Assembly: GCA_029778565.1 (NCBI GenBank)
Contig: JAKOQC010000379.1
Location: forward strand, 1-52,704
Reading direction: 5' to 3'
DNA length: 52,704 nt
Origin: a bacterium
GTDB taxonomy: Bacteria > Patescibacteriota > Saccharimonadia > CAILAD01 > BJGX01
In this document: positions 17,751 to 26,464 of the stretch, piece by piece
Numbering within the stretch: the first letter of the stretch is position 1
How the letters are laid out: each line of letters starts with the position of its first letter
Notes under the pieces: model-generated
Databases searched by the model: none
Seen by the model: only the letters and a program-made list of their open reading frames with translations
What the model was told of the DNA's origin: nothing
Program-made: the position numbers and the translations under genes

Positions 17751-18791
17751 ATGAAAGACACAAACCCGCTTATAAATCACAAAAAGATTCCAATTACGGT
17801 AATTCTGGGCTTTTTGGGTGCCGGTAAAACCACCTTGCTTAATTACATTCTTACTCATAACCAAGGTATGAATATTGGTGTAGTGGTGAATGATTTTGGT
17901 GATATTAATATTGATAATGAGCTGGTAAAAAGTAAGACCGACAAAAAACTCGAGCTTACCAGTGGTTGTATTTGCTGTAGTTTACAAACACTCGACCTAC
18001 AAGAAGCGATCGATCAGTTTACTTATCCAGGGAGTAATATCGACTATATAATTATAGAAGCTAGTGGCTTGGCCGAGCCAAGAGATTTGGCAATGACTCT
18101 CAAGCAGACTATTGGCGTGCGTGTGCGCCTAGATGGTATTGTTACGGTTTTAGATGCCCATAATCTAACTAAGAATGCTAAAGACCATTCTGCTATAGCC
18201 CGAGATCAGCTTCTCTTTACTGACTTTGTCGTTATTAATAAAGTTGATTTAGCCAGCAAAGAACAGCTTGCTGAAGTACGAGAGATGATAGCCTCGTTTA
18301 GCCCGAAAGCGCGAATCCTCGAATCTATAAAAGGCAAAATAGATGTACGTTTAATTCTTGACCAAGATCAGTATAAGGTTCGCACTCAGCAAGAAAAACC
18401 AAAAGAAGATGATAACCATATTCACCACTCTCACCTACACGAGCAGTATTCTACTTTTAGCTGGACCAGCCAGAAACCCCTCGACCCTATGAAGATGCAA
18501 GAATTTATCAATCGCAAAATCCCAAGTAATGTATATCGAGCTAAGGGTTTTCTCAACTTCGGCACTAAAGGTCATATGCGCAAGTATATTTTTCAATTAG
18601 TTGGAGCTCGCCCAGAGATAGTCTGGGAGAACTGGAAGAATATTACACCCGAAACCAAGCTGGTGTTTATTGGTAGGGATATTGATGAAGCTAAAATTAT
18701 ATCTGAACTCGAACAATGTATCGATAAAGATCCAGAAGGTTCATTGCCTGAAGGTATTGAGCTACAGCTACCTCAAAAAGCTGAACTCTAG
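17751..18791 (+). CDS. CobW/P47K-family GTPase (COG0523 metallochaperone-like)
   Basis: VILGFLGAGKTTLLNYIL Walker A, SGCICCSLQ CxCC motif, EASGLAEP, NKVDLA, histidine-rich HIHHSHLH linker. Confidence 0.95.
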   Translation: MKDTNPLINHKKIPITVILGFLGAGKTTLLNYILTHNQGMNIGVVVNDFGDINIDNELVKSKTDKKLELTSGCICCSLQTLDLQEAIDQFTYPGSNIDYIIIEASGLAEPRDLAMTLKQTIGVRVRLDGIVTVLDAHNLTKNAKDHSAIARDQLLFTDFVVINKVDLASKEQLAEVREMIASFSPKARILESIKGKIDVRLILDQDQYKVRTQQEKPKEDDNHIHHSHLHEQYSTFSWTSQKPLDPMKMQEFINRKIPSNVYRAKGFLNFGTKGHMRKYIFQLVGARPEIVWENWKNITPETKLVFIGRDIDEAKIISELEQCIDKDPEGSLPEGIELQLPQKAEL

Positions 18792-18793
18792 GC

Positions 18794-19216
18794 TTATTGC
18801 GTTACGGTAACGATACCGGTCATGCTTGGGTGAATAACACAACGGTATTTATACGTACCCGGTGTGTTAAATGTATGACTATATGATTTTCCTTTGGCTA
18901 AGCTATCACTTGCAAAGCTTCCATCGTTAGCTGTAACGGTATGAACCTGACTATCTTCATTTGTCCAGGTAACTGTAGCACCTGCTTTGATAGTTATATT
19001 ATCTGGTGTAAATGCCATATCTTTTATGGTGACTGCGTTTGTAGTAACTGGAGAACCGGTTGAGCTGGTTGTGGTGGTTGCTGTTGAAGTGCTGTTTGGT
19101 GCGGTAGCGGTTTTCTTTCTATTGAGAACGTAAAATAAACCAACTGCCAGTAACAGCACGGCAATTATTGCTACTGCTATTAAGAGGGCCGAACCTTGTC
19201 GTTTTTTACTTTGCAT
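18794..19216 (-). CDS. Membrane-anchored cupredoxin (plastocyanin/azurin-like)
   Basis: N-terminal TM, then ...WTNEDSQVHTVTANDGSFASDSLAKGKSYSHTFNTPGTYKYRCVIHPSMTGIVTV with type-1 Cu ligand set H, C, H, M. Confidence 0.92.
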   Translation of the reverse strand: MQSKKRQGSALLIAVAIIAVLLLAVGLFYVLNRKKTATAPNSTSTATTTTSSTGSPVTTNAVTIKDMAFTPDNITIKAGATVTWTNEDSQVHTVTANDGSFASDSLAKGKSYSHTFNTPGTYKYRCVIHPSMTGIVTVTQ

Positions 19217-19277
19217 GTTTTTTTAAGTTTCCTTGTTTAATACTTATGCTAATTTTAGCACTTTATCGTTACTCGAG

Positions 19278-19757
19278 CTAACAGTTAATTGAGCGTAAAT
19301 TGTTTTGATACTGGGCGTTAATAGAACTTAAATTTGCTGAGTGTGTAGCATCTTCAGCAGCAATTGCTGCAGCCGACGCTCCACTTGAAGTTAAAAAGTT
19401 AATAACGTTTTGATGACGGGTATTTTCGGCAGCCACTTGAGAATTATACTGAGAAGTAAACGAATTGCGCTGAGTAGTATTACAGCGCTGAGTTGTGCTA
19501 CTGCTACCACCAGTATTTACCTGTGGTTGGGTAATATTGGGGTTAGACTGATTATTTGTAGGGGCGCTGTTTTGATTGGTATTGGTGTTCGTTGTGGTTT
19601 GGGTATTGGTAGGAGTTTTTGGCAAACTTGCGGCATATCTTGCCGTGCTCCCAACACCAACAATAGCAAGTACCGAGAGTACTGCAACAGCCGCAATACG
19701 TAGTGGCATGCTAATATCGCTAAAGTGAAAGCTAAATTGATCAGGGGTTGGCCGCAT
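19278..19757 (-). CDS. Putative secreted or membrane-anchored Thr/Asn-rich hypothetical protein
   Basis: Hydrophobic N-terminal segment, low-complexity TNTNQNS linker, C-terminal domain with two Cys; ATG 8 nt after TATAAT. Confidence 0.7.
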   Translation of the reverse strand: MRPTPDQFSFHFSDISMPLRIAAVAVLSVLAIVGVGSTARYAASLPKTPTNTQTTTNTNTNQNSAPTNNQSNPNITQPQVNTGGSSSTTQRCNTTQRNSFTSQYNSQVAAENTRHQNVINFLTSSGASAAAIAAEDATHSANLSSINAQYQNNLRSINC

Positions 19758-20005
19758 ATAGCTATATTATAATTCTATATCTCTAAAAAGCATAACTTTT
19801 ATTGAGATTCTATATAAAACAATATTCTTACAATAAAACAATGCTAGACGCAGCAGCTACTTCGGCGTAATATTAAGTATAAGTTTTGTTTTTGAGGCGG
19901 AGTTTTTACAAAGGGGGTATTTTTACGTTATCTAGACTGTAGATAGTGTACTTTCGTACTATGTTCGTATATACTACATATATACACACTGCGTAAAGTA
20001 TGTAG

Positions 20006-20034
20006 TTGACGATGCAAATAAAGCCATATATAGT
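20006..20034 (+). promoter_or_regulatory. Predicted nrdAB promoter (TTGACG-17-TATAGT)
   Basis: TTGACG 20006-20011, TATAGT 20029-20034; overlaps the first NrdR-box-like site. Confidence 0.65.
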
Positions 20035-20068
20035 GTCTATTAGTTAGCACAAGCACTATATGTAGTGA
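20021..20068 (+). promoter_or_regulatory. Two NrdR-box-like 16-mers upstream of nrdA
   Basis: AAGCCATATATAGTGT (20021-20036) and GCACTATATGTAGTGA (20053-20068), 32 bp start to start, compared with canonical ACACTATATATAGTGT pairs. Confidence 0.75.
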
Positions 20069-20104
20069 TAGTCACAACAATTAATAAGTCTTTTTGGAGG
20101 GTAA

Positions 20105-22834
20105 ATGACTTTTACAAATATAAAAAAACGCAATGGACAGGTGGTAGATTTTGACCGCGAGCGAATAGAATTAGCTATTTCAAAAGCTAATTCGACTGTC
20201 GATGAAGAAATTCCTGCCGATGGCATTACAGCTTTGGTCGATAATGTTATCTCACACCTCGAAAGTGTTACCCCCGATGGTGTGCCAGAAGTAGAAACCA
20301 TCCAGGACTTAGTTGAACAAGAGTTGATGCGTGCAGACTATTTTAAAACTGCTCGCTGTTATATTCTGTATCGTGAAGAACATAAAGCTTTGCGCGAACT
20401 TGAAGCCGAAAGAAGTGCAGAAAAACTTGAACATAATGCTCTTAAGGTTACTCAACCCGATGGCAGTGTTGAGAACTTCAGCTACTCTCGCCTTATTACC
20501 GATTTAGTTGAAACAAGTAGCGGGCTTGAAACTGATATAGATATTGATGAGTTGGCTCAACTGGCTAAAAGTAATCTTTACGATGGTATTACAGTAGATG
20601 AGTTGCAAGAAGCATTGGTAATGGCCGCCAAAACAAATATCGAAAAAGATCCGGCCTACTCTACATTAGCTGCTCGTCTCCTTCTTCGTAAGGTGTACCG
20701 CGAAGTGTTGGGTGCTGATAGCGAAACCGAGCTAAAAGAAGCATACAAATCTACATTTGTAAATTTCGTTAAAGATAACGTTAAAGGTAATCGTCTGGAC
20801 AAACGTCTTTTAGAGTTTGACTTAGAGGCGTTGGCTGATTATATGCAACCAGAACGCGACCATGAATTTGATTATATGGGGCTTGATATGTTGCATGATC
20901 GCTATTTTATGCAAATAGAAGGTCGCGGTACTCGCCTAGAAGCGCCACAGATTTTTTGGATGCGGATTGCTATGGGTCTTTCGGTACTTGAGAAAAAGAC
21001 TGATAAAGATGCATCAGCTAAGAAGTTTTACGATGTTCTTTCTACGTTACGTTATGTACCCTCAACTCCTACCCTATTTCATTCTGGCACAACCTTTGCG
21101 CAGCTTAGTTCGTGCTTTTTAAATACCGTAGAAGACGATCTTAAGCACATATTTAAAGTGTATCTCGATACTGCTCTAATGAGTAAATTTTCTGGTGGCA
21201 TTGCGACCGACTGGACAAATATTCGAGCTACAGGCTCACTAATTAAAAAAGTGAATATTCCATCGCAAGGTGTTATTCCCTTCTTAAAGATTGCCAACGA
21301 TACTACTGTAGCTATTAGCCGTTCTGGTAAGCGTAAGGGTGCAACGTGTGTGTATCTCGAAACATGGCATCTAGATATTGAAGACTTTCTAGAGTTGCGC
21401 AAAAATACTGGCGATGAGCGCCGCCGCACCCACGATATGAATACCGCCAATTGGATTCCAGACCTCTTTATGAAAAGAGTCGAAGCTAATGCTGAGTGGA
21501 CGCTCTTTTCGCCAAATGAGGTACCCGAACTACATCATCTTTACGGCAAAGAATTTGAGAAGAAATATGAAGAATACGAAAAACTAGCTGACGAAGGCAA
21601 AATAGAAATGTTTCGCCGTATTCCAGCCAGCCAGCTATGGCGTAAGATGCTGACTATGCTTTTTGAAACCGGTCATCCATGGGTAACCTTTAAAGATCCA
21701 TGTAATGTGCGTAGTCCGCAAGATCACGTTGGTGTTATTCACAACTCAAACCTCTGTACCGAAATTACCCTTAATAATTCAAAAGAAGAAACTGCTGTGT
21801 GTAATCTTGGTTCGGTTAATCTTGGTCGGCACATTGTGGATGGTAAGCTCGACCAAAAACTTATGGAAGACACTGTTACAACAGCTATGCGTATGCTTGA
21901 TAATGTTATTGATATTAATTACTACACTACCAAAGAATGTGAAGTATCAAATATGCGCCATCGCCCAGTTGGCCTGGGTATAATGGGCTTTGCTGATGCA
22001 CTCTTTATGCTTAATATTCCTTTCAATTCAGAAGAAGCTGTCGCCTTTGGTGATGAATCAATGGAGCTGGTGAGCTATTACGCAATTCTTGGTTCTAGTC
22101 AGTTAGCGAAAGAAAAAGGTAAATACAAGAGCTATAAGGGTAGTAAATGGGATCGCGGTTTATTACCAGTTGATACTCTCGACCTACTCGAACAAGAACG
22201 TGGCCAAAAAATAGACGTAAAACGCCGCGGTAAGCTTAATTGGAAACCGGTGCGTGATCATGTCAAAAAATATGGTATGCGTAACTCTAACACCATGGCT
22301 ATCGCACCAACTGCATCTATTAGTAACATTTCTGGATGTTACCCTTGTATTGAGCCGATTTATAAAAACCTATATGTTAAATCTAATATGAGTGGTGACT
22401 TTACGGTAATTAATAGTTACCTAATTGAAGACCTTAAGAAGCTCGATATGTGGAATGAAGAGATGCTTAAAAAAATTAAATTCCATGATGGCTCTATTCA
22501 GAAAATTACTGAAATACCACAAGAGATTCGCGCTAAATACCAAGAAGTGTTTGAGATAGATCCAGAATGGTTGGTTAAAATAGCTGCCCACAGAGGAAAA
22601 TGGATAGACCAAAGCCAAAGTCTAAATATCTTTGTGCAGGGTGTCTCTGGCAAGAAGTTGAGTGATATTTATACCTATGCCTGGAAGACCGGATTAAAAA
22701 CCACCTACTACTTGCGCTCGCTAGCTGCTAGTCAGGTAGAAAAATCTACTGTAGACACTGCAGAGTTTGGATCGACTCACAAACGAGAATTTGCCACAGT
22801 TGCCGAAACAGCACCGCAAAAAAGTAACGAATAA
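20105..22834 (+). CDS. nrdA: Ribonucleoside-diphosphate reductase alpha subunit (class I), ATP-cone containing
   Basis: ATP-cone N-terminus, SSCFLNTVEDD, NSNLCTEITLNN...AVCNLGSVNLG, MRNSNTMAIAPTASISNISG; SD TTGGAGG. Confidence 0.97.
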   Translation: MTFTNIKKRNGQVVDFDRERIELAISKANSTVDEEIPADGITALVDNVISHLESVTPDGVPEVETIQDLVEQELMRADYFKTARCYILYREEHKALRELEAERSAEKLEHNALKVTQPDGSVENFSYSRLITDLVETSSGLETDIDIDELAQLAKSNLYDGITVDELQEALVMAAKTNIEKDPAYSTLAARLLLRKVYREVLGADSETELKEAYKSTFVNFVKDNVKGNRLDKRLLEFDLEALADYMQPERDHEFDYMGLDMLHDRYFMQIEGRGTRLEAPQIFWMRIAMGLSVLEKKTDKDASAKKFYDVLSTLRYVPSTPTLFHSGTTFAQLSSCFLNTVEDDLKHIFKVYLDTALMSKFSGGIATDWTNIRATGSLIKKVNIPSQGVIPFLKIANDTTVAISRSGKRKGATCVYLETWHLDIEDFLELRKNTGDERRRTHDMNTANWIPDLFMKRVEANAEWTLFSPNEVPELHHLYGKEFEKKYEEYEKLADEGKIEMFRRIPASQLWRKMLTMLFETGHPWVTFKDPCNVRSPQDHVGVIHNSNLCTEITLNNSKEETAVCNLGSVNLGRHIVDGKLDQKLMEDTVTTAMRMLDNVIDINYYTTKECEVSNMRHRPVGLGIMGFADALFMLNIPFNSEEAVAFGDESMELVSYYAILGSSQLAKEKGKYKSYKGSKWDRGLLPVDTLDLLEQERGQKIDVKRRGKLNWKPVRDHVKKYGMRNSNTMAIAPTASISNISGCYPCIEPIYKNLYVKSNMSGDFTVINSYLIEDLKKLDMWNEEMLKKIKFHDGSIQKITEIPQEIRAKYQEVFEIDPEWLVKIAAHRGKWIDQSQSLNIFVQGVSGKKLSDIYTYAWKTGLKTTYYLRSLAASQVEKSTVDTAEFGSTHKREFATVAETAPQKSNE

Positions 22835-22863
22835 AATAAAACTACTCGAAGGGAGATAATAAG

Positions 22864-23898
22864 ATGCCAGTTAAAATGACCAAAGTAAGACCTGATGTAA
22901 ATAAGCGTCGTATAATTAATGGCGAGGATGCCGATGTTATTCAGCTACACCCAATGAAGCACAGTTTTGCTTGGGATGCCTATCTAGCTGGTAATGCCAA
23001 TCACTGGTTACCAACCGAAATTGCTATGCAAGACGATATTGAGCTCTGGAAGTCTCCACGACTCTCTGATGACGAACGACTGGCATTTAAGACGGCGCTT
23101 GGGTTTTTTACTACTGCCGATAGTATTGCAGCCAATAACTTAGTATTAGCCTTTTACAAGCACGTAACGAGCCCAGAATGTAGAATGTATCTACTAAGAC
23201 AAGCCTTCGAAGAAGCTATCCATACTCATGCGTATCAATACATTGTAGAAAGTCTCGGTATTGACGGTGGCGAGGTCTTTAATATGTACCGCGAGAACAC
23301 TGCTCATAACTCGAAAGCCAATTTTATTCTTGGTTTTAATGAGGGTATATTTGATGACAATTTTCATACTGGCACATTCGAAAATGATCAAAAGTTTCTC
23401 GAAAACCTATGTGTATTCTCGCTAATTTTAGAAGGAATATTCTTCTATAGTAGTTTTGCGGTAATATTTGGGTTTCAGCGTCAAAACAAACTAGTCGGTT
23501 CTGCCGAACAAATTCAATACATTATGCGTGACGAGTCTCAGCATCTTAACTTTGGCATTAATATGATTAATGCTATTAAGGAAGAACAGCCAGAACTTTG
23601 GACAGATGAATTTCAGAAAAGAATTATCAATCTAGTAAAAGAAGCTGCAAAACTCGAGTATAGTTATGCACAACAAGTATTTCCAAAAGGAATATTTGGT
23701 ATGAATGCCGATGGATTTAAGCAATATATAGAGCACATCGCTGATAGACGATTAAGTGCTGTTGGCTTGCCTAAGCAATTTAATGTAAAAAATCCTTTCC
23801 CATGGATGAGCGAAGCAGTAGATCTTAGCAAAGAAAAGAACTTCTTCGAAACGCGGGTTACCGAGTATCAGACCGGCGGTACTCTCAGCTGGGACTAA
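22864..23898 (+). CDS. nrdB: Ribonucleoside-diphosphate reductase beta subunit (class I)
   Basis: Diiron helix motifs (FTTADSIAANNL, EEAIHTHAYQYI, DESQHLNFG), C-terminus FFETRVTEYQTGGTLSWD. Confidence 0.97.
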   Translation: MPVKMTKVRPDVNKRRIINGEDADVIQLHPMKHSFAWDAYLAGNANHWLPTEIAMQDDIELWKSPRLSDDERLAFKTALGFFTTADSIAANNLVLAFYKHVTSPECRMYLLRQAFEEAIHTHAYQYIVESLGIDGGEVFNMYRENTAHNSKANFILGFNEGIFDDNFHTGTFENDQKFLENLCVFSLILEGIFFYSSFAVIFGFQRQNKLVGSAEQIQYIMRDESQHLNFGINMINAIKEEQPELWTDEFQKRIINLVKEAAKLEYSYAQQVFPKGIFGMNADGFKQYIEHIADRRLSAVGLPKQFNVKNPFPWMSEAVDLSKEKNFFETRVTEYQTGGTLSWD

Positions 23899-23902
23899 AA
23901 AA

Positions 23903-23922
23903 ACTCGAAGTCCCCTTCGAGT
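23903..23922. terminator. Terminator hairpin downstream of nrdB
   Basis: ACTCGAAgtccccTTCGAGT flanked by A-run and T-rich sequence. Confidence 0.65.
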
Positions 23923-23934
23923 TATAAGTATCTA

Positions 23935-24534
23935 TTAAACATTACGCTGCTTACTTAGCTGTACTCCACGCCGAATTTTACTTATCCGTTCTGGTGAAAG
24001 TCTCTTGCTTTTCATTTGATGAGGTTTGCGTTCAACTACAGGAAAGCTAATTTGAGCCTCTAGAAACTTAATTGTACTAAGCAAATTTTCGTCTTTGGAG
24101 TTTAATAAAAATTCAATCTTATTTCGTGCAGACACCATTGTTGTGTGGTCGCGTTTATCAAAGTAATTACCCATCCAAACAAAAGATACCGGAACGAAAC
24201 GATAAATAAGGTAAATAGCAATATTTCTAGGTTGACTGACTACGTATTGGCGTTTTCTACCAAGTAGATCATCATAAGAAATGCCAAAATGTTTTGCCAC
24301 TAGGTTTAGTATATAGTCAACCTGCCGGGAGACAGTAAGTGGTGCTAAATCTTCAAACGTAACATTAATGTTGACCTGTGCAAGAGCACCTGTTAACTCT
24401 GCTTTTAGTAGCAACATTCTCTCTTGTGTATCAGTTATAGCAATACTAAAAATGTTCTGAATGTCCAATTCAGCAGAGTTAAATATCGCGTAGATCCTTT
24501 TTTTAAGTTGTTCGGTGCAATCCGGCTCTACCAT
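23935..24534 (-). CDS. DnaA domain IV-like DNA-binding protein lacking the AAA+ domain
   Basis: VDYILNLVAKHFGISYDDLLGRKRQYVVSQPRNIAIYLIYRF...WMGNYFDKRDHTTMVSARNKIEFLL matches the Bac_DnaA_C pattern; no Walker A/B in the 199 aa; SD AGGAG. Confidence 0.75.
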   Translation of the reverse strand: MVEPDCTEQLKKRIYAIFNSAELDIQNIFSIAITDTQERMLLLKAELTGALAQVNINVTFEDLAPLTVSRQVDYILNLVAKHFGISYDDLLGRKRQYVVSQPRNIAIYLIYRFVPVSFVWMGNYFDKRDHTTMVSARNKIEFLLNSKDENLLSTIKFLEAQISFPVVERKPHQMKSKRLSPERISKIRRGVQLSKQRNV

Positions 24535-24617
24535 AGCTTCTCCTGCTATTTTGAAGAATAGATCTTAAATAGTATTGCACAAAAATATGAAGGAATAAAA
24601 GCTCAGGCGCTTAGAAT

Positions 24618-26099
24618 TTATAATTGAGAGATAATGGTCTGAATTCTATTGAGCGACTCTTCTTTGCCGAGTGTGGCAAGAATATCAAATAGTCCGGGTG
24701 CTTGCTCACGGCCAGTGAGCGCAATGCGGATAATAGAAAAAAGCTGCCCAGTTTTAATACCGAGTTTTTCAACCAAATCTCTAAGACTTTTTTCTAGGTT
24801 GTCGTGACTAAAACTGTTCTCTTCTAGTATATTAATCGTTTCAGTTAACCAAAGGTTAACGTTAGATTTTGATTCTTTTTTGGTAAGGAGTTGAGTTTCT
24901 ACTTTTGGTGCTTCAAAGAATATCTCCATAACAAACTTGGCTTCATCGAGTCGCTTAAGCCGGTCTTTATCGAGCGTTAAGACTTTTTCGAAGTAGGCCT
25001 GGTCTTTGTACCATTCTTTGGGTACAAATGGTTGTAATTTGTCTGACAGCTCGGTTAGGCTTAGTTGCCGAATGTATTCGCCATTCATCCAGTCGAGCCG
25101 CGTAATGTCGAATACCGCAGGGCTTTTTTGTAATCTATCTAAGCTAAATTTACTAATAAGCTCCTGCAAGGTAAGAACTTCCTGCTCGCTGCCATCATTC
25201 CAGCCAAGTAGTGCTAAGAAATTTATCAAGGCCTCTTGTAGATATCCCTTGGCTTCGTATTCGAGTACGTTAACGTCGCCATCACGCTTGCTAAGCTTCT
25301 TTTTACCATCTAGGCCTAGAATTGGTGGCAAGTGTACAAACTTTGGCTCTTTCCATCCGAGCACTTTATATAGCAATACGTGCTTGGCAGTACTGCTTAA
25401 AAACTCATCACCTCTAATAACATGACTTATCTGCATTAAATGGTCATCAACTACGTTAGCGAAGTTGTAGGTTGGATATCCATCGGCCTTCATAATAATA
25501 AAGTCATCCATGTTTACTAGGGCATCAGAGAATTCACCTCGAATTTCATCGTCCCAATCCACTCTTTCATATAAAAATGAATGTTTTTCTTTCTTGAATT
25601 TATCGCGTATTGCTGCTATATCAATACGAATTGGAAAATTACCCTCAGGTGGTTGTAGTTTGGGGTCATGATACTCGGCTTCCAGATGTTTTGAGTAAAC
25701 AAAGGTTCTACGATTTTTGATTGTTTCCTCTTTCCACGAGTTATATTGCTCAGGAGAAATATAAGAATAATAGGCTAATCCTCCATCAATTAATTCTTTA
25801 GCATATTTTTCATAATGTGGCAGCCGCTCTGATTGAATATACGGACCAACTTCACCGAGTTTTGGTTTGGCTTCGTACCATACACCTTCATCTGGGTGAA
25901 GACCAATCCAGTCAAGACTCTTGATAATTTGTTCTACGCCTTCGGCAACAAAACGTTCTCTGTCGGTGTCTTCAAGGCGTAAAATAAATTCACCATTATT
26001 TGCTTTGGCAAATACATAGTTAAATAGTGCGGTGCGCACTCCACCTATATGCAATAGCCCAGTTGGGCTGGGTGCAAATCGAGTTCTAACTTTATTCAT
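24618..26099 (-). CDS. gltX: Glutamyl-tRNA synthetase
   Basis: RFAPSPTGLLHIGGVRTALFNYVFAK, LSKRDG motif; ATG 7 nt after TATAAT. Confidence 0.96.
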   Translation of the reverse strand: MNKVRTRFAPSPTGLLHIGGVRTALFNYVFAKANNGEFILRLEDTDRERFVAEGVEQIIKSLDWIGLHPDEGVWYEAKPKLGEVGPYIQSERLPHYEKYAKELIDGGLAYYSYISPEQYNSWKEETIKNRRTFVYSKHLEAEYHDPKLQPPEGNFPIRIDIAAIRDKFKKEKHSFLYERVDWDDEIRGEFSDALVNMDDFIIMKADGYPTYNFANVVDDHLMQISHVIRGDEFLSSTAKHVLLYKVLGWKEPKFVHLPPILGLDGKKKLSKRDGDVNVLEYEAKGYLQEALINFLALLGWNDGSEQEVLTLQELISKFSLDRLQKSPAVFDITRLDWMNGEYIRQLSLTELSDKLQPFVPKEWYKDQAYFEKVLTLDKDRLKRLDEAKFVMEIFFEAPKVETQLLTKKESKSNVNLWLTETINILEENSFSHDNLEKSLRDLVEKLGIKTGQLFSIIRIALTGREQAPGLFDILATLGKEESLNRIQTIISQL

Positions 26100-26125
26100 A
26101 AAGCCAATTATACCAGATTGGCAAG

Positions 26126-26464
26126 CTAATCGCTTAACATTTCTTCGGGGGTAATTTCATTCCAATACCCATCAGGCATTTGTCGATAAAAAATAACCTT
26201 TTTACTGGTTTCTTCTGGGTCGTAAATATACTCCACATGATTCGCTGCACCACGGTGGTGATAAATAGTCTTCTTATCGAGAATAGTAGGACTTTCTACG
26301 TTATCAATACGATATTTTGTATTGTCTTTTTCAAATTCAATGCGCTCGATGGTTCGACTAAATTTTGGGTTATCGGGTAATTTCTCGCTAAATTTGTTAC
26401 GCACATCAATCGTATACATATCGTCGATACGCATGGTTAACTCATCCCAGTTTTTCTCATTCAT
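26126..26464 (-). CDS. Hypothetical protein
   Basis: 112-aa ORF overlapping the upstream stop by 4 nt (ATGA). Confidence 0.7.
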   Translation of the reverse strand: MNEKNWDELTMRIDDMYTIDVRNKFSEKLPDNPKFSRTIERIEFEKDNTKYRIDNVESPTILDKKTIYHHRGAANHVEYIYDPEETSKKVIFYRQMPDGYWNEITPEEMLSD

